A stretch of 64,000 nucleotides of DNA from Streptomyces sp. 2131.1 (lineage in GTDB: Bacteria > Actinomycetota > Actinomycetes > Streptomycetales > Streptomycetaceae): positions 1,302,001-1,366,000 of the forward strand of contig NZ_FNSY01000001.1 in assembly GCF_900105515.1 (NCBI RefSeq), written 5' to 3'. Numbering within the stretch: position 1 is the first letter of the stretch; each line of letters begins with the position of its first letter. Position numbers and translations under genes: made by a program. A model generated the notes under the pieces. That model was not told the DNA's origin. It did no database searches and saw only the letters and a program-made list of their open reading frames with translations. Below are positions 1 through 8,500 of the stretch, one piece after another.

Positions 1-2
1 AG

Positions 3-545
3 ACCTCCCCCGAGGATCTGCGGCCGTCCGCCGTGCCGGACGGGGACGTCCGGATCGTGCGGTCCGAGGTGCCGCTGCCCGAGTTCAGCCGGTTCCTGTA
101 CACGGCGGTCGGCGGTGACATCCGGTGGACGGACCGACTGGGGATGACGTACGCGCAGTGGCAGGAGGCCCTGGACCGGCCGGGCGCGGAGACCTGGGTG
201 GCGTACGCGAACGGCACCCCTGCCGGCTACATCGAGCTGGACCCGCAGGACGACGGCGTCGTGGAGATCATGTACTTCGGGCTGATCCCCGCCTTCCGCG
301 GGCGCCGGATCGGCGGGCATCTGCTGTCGTACGGGGCGGCCCGCGCCTGGGACCTGGCCGAGCGGTGGCCGCAGCGGCCGGCGACGAAGCGGGTGTGGCT
401 GCACACCTGCTCCAAGGACGGCCCGCACGCGATGGACAACTACCTGCGGCGCGGCTTCCGGCTGTTCGACACCCGCACGGAACTGGAGGAGCCGGTGGCG
501 GCCCCCGGACCCTGGCCCGGCTCGGACCGACAGCCGCTTCCGTAG
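3..545 (+). CDS. GNAT family N-acetyltransferase (5' partial)
   Basis: The reading frame is open from the first bases of the window, so the N-terminus lies outside it. The GTG at 33 is probably internal because coding-like sequence (TSPEDLRPS) precedes it. The visible 180 residues carry a GNAT core: the strand VEIMYFGLIP is followed by the acetyl-CoA loop FRGRRIGGHLL, and the C-terminal part contains NYLRRGFRLFDT, typical of the last GNAT strand. The substrate cannot be told. The gene ends just before a strong hairpin and is separate from the sulfur operon. Confidence 0.85.
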   Translation, partial: TSPEDLRPSAVPDGDVRIVRSEVPLPEFSRFLYTAVGGDIRWTDRLGMTYAQWQEALDRPGAETWVAYANGTPAGYIELDPQDDGVVEIMYFGLIPAFRGRRIGGHLLSYGAARAWDLAERWPQRPATKRVWLHTCSKDGPHAMDNYLRRGFRLFDTRTELEEPVAAPGPWPGSDRQPLP

Positions 546-582
546 CAAATCCCCTCGCTTGTCCGGTTTTACGCTTCACTCC

Positions 583-610
583 GGCGCCCGTCACCCGCGT
601 GACGGGCGCC
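583..610. terminator. Perfect 12-bp hairpin after GNAT gene
   Basis: Arms 583-594 and 599-610 are perfect reverse complements around a 4-base loop (ccgc). No U-tract follows, as is usual in Streptomyces. It lies 38 bases after the GNAT stop and before the sulfur operon leader, so it most likely terminates the GNAT transcript. Confidence 0.7.
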
Positions 611-694
611 ACACCGTCTCATGGAACGGGACAGTCTCGTCCACATCATGGATAGTGGTGGACTGCCGCGAGATCCCCATGACACGCTTCCGTC

Positions 695-778
695 ATGTCC
701 GGAACTGGAATTGCCTTGGTGAGTCGACGCCACGTCGACCTCGGCCGCATGTCCAGCGCCATCTGTCCGGCGGGCTGA
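695..778 (+). CDS. Putative Cys-containing leader peptide of sulfur operon
   Basis: An ATG at 695 opens a 27-residue frame ending in TGA at 776-778. Its core LVSRRHVDLGRMSSAIC matches the recurring Streptomyces leader peptide class (RRHVDL...SAIC) that I recall upstream of sulfur and cysteine genes. The single Cys is third from the last residues, as expected if ribosome stalling on a Cys codon reports cysteine supply. It sits 117 bases before the sulfite reductase start. No clear Shine-Dalgarno precedes it. The regulatory role is inferred by analogy with Cys-rich leader ORFs of mycobacteria. Confidence 0.7.
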   Translation: MSGTGIALVSRRHVDLGRMSSAICPAG

Positions 779-786
779 GAGTCCCA

Positions 787-839
787 GCACCGCCGCGCCC
801 CCCCCTTTTCTCCGCGACACCCCTGCGCACCGCCGCGCC
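787..839 (+). repeat. 13-bp direct repeat in sulfur operon leader
   Basis: The sequence gcaccgccgcgcc occurs at 787-799 and again at 827-839, 40 bases apart, between the leader peptide stop and the sulfite reductase start. The spacer contains a C8/T4 tract. This may contribute to alternative RNA folding, but no fold was computed. Confidence 0.5.
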
Positions 840-895
840 TCACGCGAGTGTGCAGTTCAGAGCCGCCCTCCCGCAGTCCCGAAGGACGTACTGTC

Positions 896-2593
896 ATGGC
901 CGCAACCCCGGAAACGCCTGCGCCTGCCGCGCCCCGCCGCAAGGTGGGCCGCCACCGCGGCGAAGGCCAGTGGGCCCTGGGGCACTACACCCCGCTCAAC
1001 GGCAATGAGCAGTTCAAGAAGGACGACGACAGTCTCAACGTGCGGACACGCATTGAGACGATCTACTCCAAGCGCGGATTCGACTCGATCGACCCCAACG
1101 ACCTTCGGGGGCGCATGCGTTGGTGGGGGCTCTACACCCAGCGCAAGGCCGGCATCGACGGCGGCAAGACCGCGGTGCTGGAGCCGGAGGAGCTTGAGGA
1201 CAAGTACTTCATGATGCGGGTCCGCATCGACGGCGGGAAGCTGACCACGCAGCAGCTGCGCGTCATCGGCGAGATCTCCCAGGAGTACGCGCGGGGCAGC
1301 GCGGACATCACCGACCGGCAGAACGTCCAGATGCACTGGATCCGCATCGAGGACGTCCCGGCGATCTGGCAGAAGCTGGAGGCCGTGGGGCTCTCCACGA
1401 CCGAGGCGTGCGGCGACTGCCCCCGTACGATGATCGGCTCCCCGGTGGCGGGCATCGCCGCGGACGAGATCATCGACGGCACACCGGCGCTGGAGGAGAT
1501 CCACGCCCGGTACATCGGCAGCCCCGAATTCTCCAACCTGCCCCGCAAGTTCAAGACCGCTATCTCCGGCTCCCCGGTCCAGGACGTCGTCCACGAGATC
1601 AACGACATCGCCTTCGTGGGCGTCGAACACCCCGAGCACGGGCCGGGCTTCGACCTCTGGGTCGGCGGCGGACTCTCCACCAACCCCCGGCTGGCCGAGC
1701 GCCTCGGCGCCTGGGTGCCGCTGGACGAGGTCGCCGACGTCTGGGCCGGCGTGGTCGGCATCTTCCGCGACTACGGCTACCGGCGGCTGCGCAACCGGGC
1801 CCGGCTGAAGTTCCTGGTCGCCGACTGGGGCATCGCCAAGTTCCGCCAGGTGCTGGAGGACGAGTACCTCAAGCGCCCGCTGCTGGACGGCCCCGCCCCG
1901 GCGGAGCCCAGCAGCCGGTGGCGCGACCACATCGGGGTGCACCAGCAGCAGGACGGCCGCTTCTACGTCGGCTTCGCCCCCCGCGTCGGCCGGGTCGACG
2001 GCTCCACCCTCGCCAAGATCGCCGAACTGGCCGAGGAGCACGGCTCCGGCCGGGTCCGGACCACCGTCGAGCAGAAGATGATCATCCTCGACGTCGAGCA
2101 GGACCGGGTCGAGTCGCTGTCCGCGGGCCTGGAGTCGCTCGGCTTCCAGGTGAAGCCGTCCACCTTCCGGCGCGGCACCATGGCGTGCACCGGCATCGAG
2201 TACTGCAAGCTGGCGATCGTCGAGACGAAGGCGCGCGGCGCCTCCCTCATCGAGGAACTGGAGCGCAGGCTCCCCGACTTCGACGAGCCCCTCACCATCA
2301 ACATCAACGGCTGCCCCAACGCCTGCGCCCGCATCCAGACCGCGGACATCGGCCTCAAGGGCCAGTTGATGCTGGACGAGAACGGCGAGCAGGTGGAGGG
2401 CTACCAGGTCCACCTGGGCGGCGCCCTCGGCCTCGACGCCGGCTTCGGCCGCAAGGTACGCGGCCTGAAGGTCACCTCGGCCGAGCTGCCCGACTACGTG
2501 GAGCGCGTGCTCGGCAGGTTCCAGGAGGAGCGCGAGGCCGACGAGCGCTTCGCGACCTGGGCCGCCCGCGCCAGTGCGGAGTCGCTGTCATGA
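896..2593 (+). CDS. Sirohaem/4Fe-4S sulfite (or nitrite) reductase
   Basis: A 565-residue assimilatory reductase that converts sulfite to sulfide with six electrons from ferredoxin. The ATG at 896 is preceded by the RBS-like gaagga (881-886). The two halves each carry ferrodoxin-like and sirohaem-reductase domains. The cluster/sirohaem ligands are visible as CTGIEYC (C431, C437) and CPNAC (C473, C477), the C-x5-C...C-x3-C signature. Nitrite reductases share this fold, but the cysHCDN genes behind it point to sulfite. It is the first structural gene of the operon, overlaps the next gene by ATGA, and is preceded by a putative Cys leader peptide. Confidence 0.92.
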   Translation: MAATPETPAPAAPRRKVGRHRGEGQWALGHYTPLNGNEQFKKDDDSLNVRTRIETIYSKRGFDSIDPNDLRGRMRWWGLYTQRKAGIDGGKTAVLEPEELEDKYFMMRVRIDGGKLTTQQLRVIGEISQEYARGSADITDRQNVQMHWIRIEDVPAIWQKLEAVGLSTTEACGDCPRTMIGSPVAGIAADEIIDGTPALEEIHARYIGSPEFSNLPRKFKTAISGSPVQDVVHEINDIAFVGVEHPEHGPGFDLWVGGGLSTNPRLAERLGAWVPLDEVADVWAGVVGIFRDYGYRRLRNRARLKFLVADWGIAKFRQVLEDEYLKRPLLDGPAPAEPSSRWRDHIGVHQQQDGRFYVGFAPRVGRVDGSTLAKIAELAEEHGSGRVRTTVEQKMIILDVEQDRVESLSAGLESLGFQVKPSTFRRGTMACTGIEYCKLAIVETKARGASLIEELERRLPDFDEPLTININGCPNACARIQTADIGLKGQLMLDENGEQVEGYQVHLGGALGLDAGFGRKVRGLKVTSAELPDYVERVLGRFQEEREADERFATWAARASAESLS

Positions 2594-2769
2594 GCGGGCG
2601 CGCCGCACCGTTCCACTGCCCCTACTGCGGCGACGAGGACCTGCGCCCGCACGAGGCCGGGCACGGGGCGTGGGAATGCGCTTCCTGCAATCGGGCGTTC
2701 CAGCTGAAGTTCCTGGGCCTGCTGACCCGGGGGCTGACGCCCAACAGCGCGGGAGGGGACGAGATATGA
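2590..2769 (+). CDS. Small zinc-ribbon protein within sulfur operon
   Basis: A 59-residue protein with two CxxC knuckles, CPYCG near residue 10 and CASCN near residue 30, expected to bind one zinc. Its start overlaps the reductase stop by ATGA and its stop overlaps the cysH start by ATGA, so translation is coupled on both sides. The C-terminus (LKFLGLLTRGL) is hydrophobic and basic. Homologues occur at the same place in other Streptomyces from memory. The function is unknown; a role in assembling or coupling the reductases is a guess. Confidence 0.8.
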   Translation: MSGRAAPFHCPYCGDEDLRPHEAGHGAWECASCNRAFQLKFLGLLTRGLTPNSAGGDEI

Positions 2770-3482
2770 CGATCGTTCAGAACATCGACACGCTCACCGA
2801 CGAGGGCCTGAGGGAGCTCGCCGAGCGGGCCGGGCGCCAGCTGGAGGACGCCTCCGCGCTCGACATCCTGAAGTGGGCGACCGACACCTTCGGTCCCCGG
2901 TTCTGCGTCACCTCCTCGATGGAGGACGCGGTCGTCGCGCACCTCGCCTCCCGGGTGATGCCCGGCGTGGACGTGGTGTTCCTCGACACCGGCTACCACT
3001 TCGAGGAGACCATCGGGACCCGGGACGCGGTGGACGCCGTGATGGACGTCAAGGTGATCACGCTGACGCCGCGTCGGACCGTCGCGGAGCAGGACGCCGA
3101 GTACGGGCCGAGGCTGCACGACCGCGACCCCGACCTCTGCTGCAAGCTGCGCAAGGTCAAGCCCCTGGAAGAGGGCCTGACCGCGTACACCGCCTGGGCG
3201 ACCGGGCTGCGCCGCGACGAGTCCCCGACCCGGGCGAACACCCCGGTGGTCGGCTGGGACGAGAAGCGCCGGAAGGTGAAGGTCTCGCCGATCGCCCGGT
3301 GGACCCAGGACGACGTCGACGCCTACGTCGCCGAGCACGGGGTGCTCACCAACCCGCTGCTGATGGACGGCTACGCCTCCGTGGGCTGCGCGCCCTGCAC
3401 CCGCCGGGTGCTGGAGGGCGAGGACGCCCGGGCCGGCCGCTGGGCCGGGCGCGGCAAGACCGAGTGCGGGCTGCACGGCTGA
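2766..3482 (+). CDS. cysH: Phosphoadenylyl/adenylyl-sulfate reductase
   Basis: A 238-residue PAPS-reductase family enzyme that reduces activated sulfate to sulfite with thioredoxin. The four cluster cysteines are present: CC at 125-126 and CAPC at 208-211, the mark of the 4Fe-4S form that uses APS. The catalytic cysteine lies in the tail motif ECGLH. The ATG at 2766 overlaps the zinc-ribbon stop. Because cysC (APS kinase) follows, the organism could also make PAPS, so substrate preference needs biochemistry, but the cluster cysteines favour APS. Confidence 0.93.
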   Translation: MTIVQNIDTLTDEGLRELAERAGRQLEDASALDILKWATDTFGPRFCVTSSMEDAVVAHLASRVMPGVDVVFLDTGYHFEETIGTRDAVDAVMDVKVITLTPRRTVAEQDAEYGPRLHDRDPDLCCKLRKVKPLEEGLTAYTAWATGLRRDESPTRANTPVVGWDEKRRKVKVSPIARWTQDDVDAYVAEHGVLTNPLLMDGYASVGCAPCTRRVLEGEDARAGRWAGRGKTECGLHG

Positions 3483-4051
3483 TGACGACTGATCAGGAGA
3501 CTTCGATGAGCGTGACGGAGACGGGAGCCACCGTCTGGCTGACCGGTCTGCCGAGCGCCGGCAAGACCACCATCGCCTACGAACTCGCCGGGCGGCTGCG
3601 CGGCGAGGGCCACCGGGTGGAGGTGCTCGACGGCGACGAGATCCGCGAGTTCCTCTCGGCGGGCCTCGGTTTCTCGCGCGAGGACCGGCACACCAACGTG
3701 CAGCGGATCGGCTTCGTCGCCGAGCTGCTGGCGGCCAACGGCGTCAAGGTGCTGGTCCCGGTCATCGCCCCGTACGCGGACAGCCGGGACGCCGTCCGCA
3801 AGCGCCACCAGGCCGAGGGCACCGCGTACCTGGAGGTGCACGTCGCCACTCCGGTCGAGGTGTGCTCGGAGCGCGACGTGAAGGGTCTTTACGCCAAGCA
3901 GGCGGCGGGCGAGATCAGCGGGCTCACCGGGGTGGACGACCCCTACGAGGCCCCCGAGTCGCCCGATCTGCGCATCGAGTCGCACCGCCAGACCGTGCAG
4001 GAGTCCGCGGCGGAGCTGTACGCGCTGCTGAGCGAGAGGGGTGCGGCGTGA
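3482..4051 (+). CDS. cysC: Adenylyl-sulfate (APS) kinase
   Basis: A 189-residue kinase that phosphorylates APS to PAPS. The P-loop GLPSAGKTT lies at about residue 21, followed by the family motifs LDGDEIRE and GFSREDRHTN. The upstream ATG at 3482 overlaps the cysH stop by one base; a second in-frame ATG at 3506 has a better upstream purine run (caggagac) and could be the true start. The gene overlaps cysD by GTGA. Confidence 0.92.
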   Translation: MTTDQETSMSVTETGATVWLTGLPSAGKTTIAYELAGRLRGEGHRVEVLDGDEIREFLSAGLGFSREDRHTNVQRIGFVAELLAANGVKVLVPVIAPYADSRDAVRKRHQAEGTAYLEVHVATPVEVCSERDVKGLYAKQAAGEISGLTGVDDPYEAPESPDLRIESHRQTVQESAAELYALLSERGAA

Positions 4052-4983
4052 CGACCGTCGCGACTGTGCAAGAGGGCACCGACAATCCGTACGCGCTGAG
4101 CCACCTGGACTCGCTGGAGTCCGAGGCGGTGCACATCTTCCGCGAGGTCGCGGGCGAGTTCGAGCGGCCGGTGATCCTGTTCTCGGGCGGCAAGGACTCG
4201 ATCCTGATGCTGCACCTGGCGCTCAAGGCGTTCGCGCCGGCGCCGGTGCCGTTCACCCTGCTGCACGTGGACACCGGGCACAACTTCCCCGAGGTGCTGG
4301 CCTACCGCGACCGCGTGGTCGCCGAGCACGGGCTGCGGCTGCACGTCGCCTCCGTGCAGGAGTACATCGACGCCGGCAAGCTCCGCGAGCGCCCGGACGG
4401 CACCCGCAACCCGCTCCAGACCGTGCCGCTGACCGAGGCCATCCAGCAGCACCGCTTCGACGCGGTGTTCGGCGGCGGCCGGCGCGACGAGGAGAAGGCG
4501 CGCGCCAAGGAGCGGGTCTTCTCGCTGCGCGACGAGTTCTCCCAGTGGGACCCGCGCCGCCAGCGCCCCGAGCTGTGGCAGCTGTACAACGGCCGGCACG
4601 CCCCCGGCGAGCACGTCCGGGTCTTCCCGATCTCCAACTGGACCGAGCTGGACGTCTGGCAGTACATCGAGCGCGAGGGCATCGAGCTGCCGGAGATCTA
4701 CTTCGCCCACGAGCGCGAGGTGTTCAACCGCAACGGCATGTGGCTGACCGCGGGCGACTGGGGCGGGCCCAAGGAGCACGAGGCCACCGAGACCCGCCAG
4801 GTGCGCTACCGCACGGTCGGCGACATGTCCTGCACCGGGGCCGTCGACTCCGACGCCACCACGCTGGACGCCGTGATCACCGAGATCGCCGCCTCCCGGC
4901 TCACCGAGCGGGGCGCGACCCGCGCCGACGACAAGATGTCCGAGGCCGCGATGGAAGACCGCAAGCGCGAGGGGTACTTCTAA
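4048..4983 (+). CDS. cysD: Sulfate adenylyltransferase subunit 2
   Basis: A 311-residue small subunit of ATP sulfurylase, which makes APS from ATP and sulfate. The PP-loop SGGKDS near residue 46 binds the pyrophosphate; HVDTGHNFPE and FGGGRRDEEKARAKER are family signatures. The GTG start overlaps the cysC stop by GTGA. It abuts cysN, its GTPase partner, and has the usual family length. Confidence 0.95.
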   Translation: MTTVATVQEGTDNPYALSHLDSLESEAVHIFREVAGEFERPVILFSGGKDSILMLHLALKAFAPAPVPFTLLHVDTGHNFPEVLAYRDRVVAEHGLRLHVASVQEYIDAGKLRERPDGTRNPLQTVPLTEAIQQHRFDAVFGGGRRDEEKARAKERVFSLRDEFSQWDPRRQRPELWQLYNGRHAPGEHVRVFPISNWTELDVWQYIEREGIELPEIYFAHEREVFNRNGMWLTAGDWGGPKEHEATETRQVRYRTVGDMSCTGAVDSDATTLDAVITEIAASRLTERGATRADDKMSEAAMEDRKREGYF

Positions 4984-6315
4984 ATGACCACCACAGCTGA
5001 GCAGTTGAGCGCCACCACCCTGCTGCGCTTCGCCACCGCCGGGTCCGTCGACGACGGCAAGTCCACCCTCGTGGGGCGCCTGCTGCACGACTCCAAGTCG
5101 GTCCTCACCGACCAGCTGGAGGCCGTCGAGCACGCCTCGCGCAACCGCGGTCAGGAAGCGCCGGACCTGGCGCTGCTGACCGACGGGCTGCGCGCCGAGC
5201 GCGAGCAGGGCATCACCATCGACGTCGCCTACCGCTACTTCGCCACGCCCCGGCGCCGGTTCATCCTCGCCGACACCCCGGGCCACGTGCAGTACACCCG
5301 CAACATGGTGACCGGCGCCTCCACCGCCGAGCTGGCCGTGGTCCTGGTCGACGCCCGCAACGGGGTCGTCGAGCAGACCCGCCGGCACGCTGCGGTCGCC
5401 GCCCTGCTGCGCGTCCCGCACGTGGTGCTGGCCGTCAACAAGATGGACCTGGTGGACTACGCGGAGCCGGTGTTCGCCGCGATAGCCGAGGAGTTCACCG
5501 CGTACGCGGCCTCCCTCGGAGTCCCGGAGATCACCGCGATCCCGATCTCCGCGCTGGCCGGCGACAACGTCGTGGAGCCGTCCGCCCACATGGACTGGTA
5601 CGGCGGCCCGACGGTCCTGGAGCACCTGGAGACGGTCCCGGTCAGCCACGACCTGACCGCCTGCCACGCCCGCTTCCCCGTCCAGTACGTGATCCGGCCG
5701 CAGACCGCGGAGCACCCCGACTACCGGGGCTACGCGGGCCAGATCGCGGCCGGTGTGTTCCGGGTCGGCGAGCCCGTGACCGTGCTGCCCTCGGGCCGTA
5801 CGTCCACCATCGCGGGCATCGACCTGCTGGGGGACTCCGTGGACATCGCCTGGGCGCCCCAGTCGGTGACGCTGCGGCTCACGGACGACATCGACGTCTC
5901 GCGCGGCGACCTCATCGCGCCGGTGGGCGACGCCCCGGCGGTCACCCAGGACGTCGAGGCGACCGTCTGCCACGTGGCGGACGAGCCGCTGACCGTGGGC
6001 CGGCGGGTGCTGATCAAGCACACCACCCGCACGGTCAAGGCGATCGTCAAGGACATCCCCTCGCGGCTGACGCTGGACGACCTCTCTCAGCACCCGGCCC
6101 CGGGAAAGCTCGTCGCCAACGACATCGGCCGGGTCGTGGTCCGTACCGCCGAGCCGCTCGCGCTCGACGCGTACGCAGACTCGCGCCGCACCGGTTCGTT
6201 CCTCCTGATCGACCCCGCGGACGGCACCACGCTGTCGGCCGGCATGGCGGGCGCCTCGTTCGCCGCCGCCGAGGAAGCGCCGGCCGCGGACGACGACGCG
6301 GAGTGGGACTTCTGA
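4984..6315 (+). CDS. cysN: Sulfate adenylyltransferase subunit 1 (GTPase)
   Basis: A 443-residue elongation-factor-like GTPase that couples GTP hydrolysis to APS synthesis by CysD. The G motifs are visible: GSVDDGKST (G1), DTPGHVQYTRNM (G3) and NKMDLV (G4), then beta-barrel domains 2 and 3. No APS kinase domain is fused, which fits the separate cysC. The ATG follows the cysD TAA directly. Confidence 0.95.
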   Translation: MTTTAEQLSATTLLRFATAGSVDDGKSTLVGRLLHDSKSVLTDQLEAVEHASRNRGQEAPDLALLTDGLRAEREQGITIDVAYRYFATPRRRFILADTPGHVQYTRNMVTGASTAELAVVLVDARNGVVEQTRRHAAVAALLRVPHVVLAVNKMDLVDYAEPVFAAIAEEFTAYAASLGVPEITAIPISALAGDNVVEPSAHMDWYGGPTVLEHLETVPVSHDLTACHARFPVQYVIRPQTAEHPDYRGYAGQIAAGVFRVGEPVTVLPSGRTSTIAGIDLLGDSVDIAWAPQSVTLRLTDDIDVSRGDLIAPVGDAPAVTQDVEATVCHVADEPLTVGRRVLIKHTTRTVKAIVKDIPSRLTLDDLSQHPAPGKLVANDIGRVVVRTAEPLALDAYADSRRTGSFLLIDPADGTTLSAGMAGASFAAAEEAPAADDDAEWDF

Positions 6316-6557
6316 TGAGCACGGACTTCTTCTCGACCTTCGCCAAGGAGGGCGGCCGCGTCGGCAGCGGCGCCCTGGGCAGCGGTCAGGGCGGTGTCGG
6401 GCGATGTGCGCGATGACGTACGCGCACTGCCTGCGCGCCCGGAAGCACCAACAGCACCGCACGCACCGCCTGTTCAGACGAAGACCTGCCGACTTCCCGG
6501 CCGCTTCCCCGTAGTGACGGGGTCGTGAGCACCGGGCCAACGAGAGGAAAGCCTCCC
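6316..6557 (+). other. Intergenic leader between cysN and ABC importer
   Basis: This stretch of about 240 bases holds a short frame that starts in the cysN stop (ATG 6315, 33 codons, stop near 6416) and a second 35-codon frame with two Cys from about 6404. Neither resembles a known family. A small dyad (gtgcgcg/cgcgcac) lies around 6404-6425. It probably carries the RBS (gagagga, 6542-6548) and perhaps a secondary promoter of the importer. Confidence 0.35.
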
Positions 6558-7673
6558 GTGCCTGCCACCCGTACCACCCTGCGCCGCAGCCTCGCCGCTG
6601 CCGCCGCCCTGCCGCTGCTCGCCGTGGCGCTCACCGCCTGCGGCTACGGCTCCGAGAAGAAGGACGACGACGCCAAGACGGCGAACACGTCCTCCGGCGG
6701 GAAGAAGCTCTCGGCGGACACCGTGAAGATCGGGTACTTCCCGAACCTCACGCACGCCACCGCTCTGGTCGGCATCCAGGAAGGCATCATCGCCAAGGAG
6801 CTCGGGGGCACGACGGTCAAGCCCTCGACCTTCAACGCGGGCCCGTCCGAGATCGAGGCGCTCAACGCGGGCTCCATCGACATCGGCTTCATCGGCCCCT
6901 CTCCCTCCATCAACGGCTTCGTCAAGTCCAAGGGGAAGAGCCTGCGCATCATCGGCGGCGCGGCGTCCGGCGGAGTGAAGCTGGTCGTCAACCCGAAGAA
7001 GATCAAGACCCTCGACGACCTCAAGGGCAAGAAGATCGCGACCCCGCAGCTCGGCAACACGCAGGACGTGGCGTTCCTCAACTGGGTGTCCGAGAAGGGC
7101 TGGAAGGTCGACGCCCAGAGCGGCAAGGGTGACGTCTCCGTCGTCCGCAGCGACAACAAGGTGACGCCGGACGCCTACCGGTCCGGGTCCATCGACGGCG
7201 CGTGGGCGCCCGAACCGACCGCGTCCAAGCTGGTCGCGCAGGGGGCCAAGGTCCTCCTCGACGAGCGGAAGCTCTGGCCGGACGACAAGTTCGTGATCAC
7301 GAACATCATCGTGTCGCAGAAGTTCCTCACCGAGCACCCGGACGTGGTCGAGGCCGTGCTCCGCGGTTCGGTCAACACCAACGCGTGGATCAAGGCCAAC
7401 CCGGACAAGGCGAAGGCGTCCGCGAACGCGGCGCTCAAGACGCTGTCCGGCAAGGAGCTTCCGGCCGACGTCATCGACCCGGCGTGGGAGTCGATCGAGT
7501 TCATCGACGACCCGCTGGCCGCCACGCTCGACACGGAGGCCAAGCACGCCGTGAAGGCGGGCCTGCTGGACGAGACCGACCTGACCGGCATCTACGACCT
7601 GAAGCCGCTCAACAAGGTCCTCAAGGCCGCGGGCAAGCCCGCGGTCGACGACGCCGGCCTCGGCGTCAAGTAA
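6558..7673 (+). CDS. Sulfonate-type ABC transporter substrate-binding lipoprotein
   Basis: A 371-residue secreted lipoprotein. The GTG at 6558 is chosen because gagaggaaag lies just upstream and the product then begins with a basic stretch, a hydrophobic core and the lipobox LTAC near residue 30. The mature part is a NitT/TauT/SsuA-type periplasmic-binding fold (GYFPNLTHATALVGIQEG and NAGSIDIGFIGPSPSINGF). The two genes downstream supply ATPase and permease. In this sulfur locus the likely cargo is an aliphatic sulfonate or similar sulfur compound, by context only. Confidence 0.9.
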   Translation: MPATRTTLRRSLAAAAALPLLAVALTACGYGSEKKDDDAKTANTSSGGKKLSADTVKIGYFPNLTHATALVGIQEGIIAKELGGTTVKPSTFNAGPSEIEALNAGSIDIGFIGPSPSINGFVKSKGKSLRIIGGAASGGVKLVVNPKKIKTLDDLKGKKIATPQLGNTQDVAFLNWVSEKGWKVDAQSGKGDVSVVRSDNKVTPDAYRSGSIDGAWAPEPTASKLVAQGAKVLLDERKLWPDDKFVITNIIVSQKFLTEHPDVVEAVLRGSVNTNAWIKANPDKAKASANAALKTLSGKELPADVIDPAWESIEFIDDPLAATLDTEAKHAVKAGLLDETDLTGIYDLKPLNKVLKAAGKPAVDDAGLGVK

Positions 7674-7708
7674 CCGACCGTTCCAGGATCTCCCAGGAGG
7701 TGACGACC

Positions 7709-8500
7709 ATGGCGACGACCACGCTCACCAAGGCCGAGGACCGTACGGCGGTCGGGCACGCGGCCCGGATCGACCACGTCTCGAAGTCCTTCGGCGGGCC
7801 GCAGGGGCAGCAGCTCGTCCTCGACGACATCACGCTCGATGTCGCTCCGGGCGAGTTCGTCACCCTCCTGGGAGCTTCCGGGTGCGGTAAATCCACTCTG
7901 CTCAACCTGGTGGCGGGGCTCGACCACCCGTCCTCGGGGTCCATCGAGACCCCCGGCGGGCGGCCGGCCCTGATGTTCCAGGAGCACGCCCTCTTCCCGT
8001 GGCTGACCGCGGGCAAGAACATCGAACTGGCGCTGCGGCTGCGCGGCGTGCCCCGCGTGGACCGCCGCCCGGAGGCGGAGCGGCTGCTCGAACTCGTCCG
8101 CCTGGGCGGGGCGTACGGCAAGCGGGTGCACGAGCTGTCCGGCGGTATGCGCCAGCGCGTGGCGATGGCCCGCGCGCTCGCCCAGGACAGCCGGCTGCTG
8201 CTGATGGACGAGCCGTTCGCCGCGCTCGACGCCATCACCCGCGATGTGCTGCACGACGAACTGACCCGGATCTGGCGCGAGACCAACGTCTCCGTCCTCT
8301 TCGTCACGCACAACGTCCGCGAGGCCGTGCGCCTCGCGGAGCGCGTGGTGCTGCTCTCGTCCCGGCCCGGCCGGATCGCCCGTGAGTGGACGGTCGACAT
8401 CGAGCAGCCGCGCCGCATCGAGGACACCGCCGTCGCGGAACTGTCCGTCGAGATCACCGAACAACTGCGTGGGGAGATCCGCCGACATGGCCAGCACTGA
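7709..8500 (+). CDS. ABC transporter ATP-binding protein (SsuB/TauB type)
   Basis: A 263-residue ABC ATPase. It carries Walker A (GASGCGKST), the Q-loop (MFQEHALFPW), signature LSGGMRQRVAMARAL, Walker B with LLLMDEPFAALD and the H-loop (FVTHNV). The ATG at 7709 follows a strong RBS, aggaggtg. It energises the importer formed with the neighbouring lipoprotein and permease and overlaps the permease by 14 bases. Confidence 0.93.
   Translation: MATTTLTKAEDRTAVGHAARIDHVSKSFGGPQGQQLVLDDITLDVAPGEFVTLLGASGCGKSTLLNLVAGLDHPSSGSIETPGGRPALMFQEHALFPWLTAGKNIELALRLRGVPRVDRRPEAERLLELVRLGGAYGKRVHELSGGMRQRVAMARALAQDSRLLLMDEPFAALDAITRDVLHDELTRIWRETNVSVLFVTHNVREAVRLAERVVLLSSRPGRIAREWTVDIEQPRRIEDTAVAELSVEITEQLRGEIRRHGQH

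Noticed and set aside
857..2413. 518-codon open frame antisense to sulfite reductase
   Set aside because: It mirrors a GC-rich real gene; the sequence is low complexity (Val/Leu/Asp/Gly) with no family motif.
3943..6540. 865-codon open frame antisense to cysCDN
   Set aside because: It runs opposite three certain genes and has no domain motif or RBS; a known artefact of high-GC codon bias.
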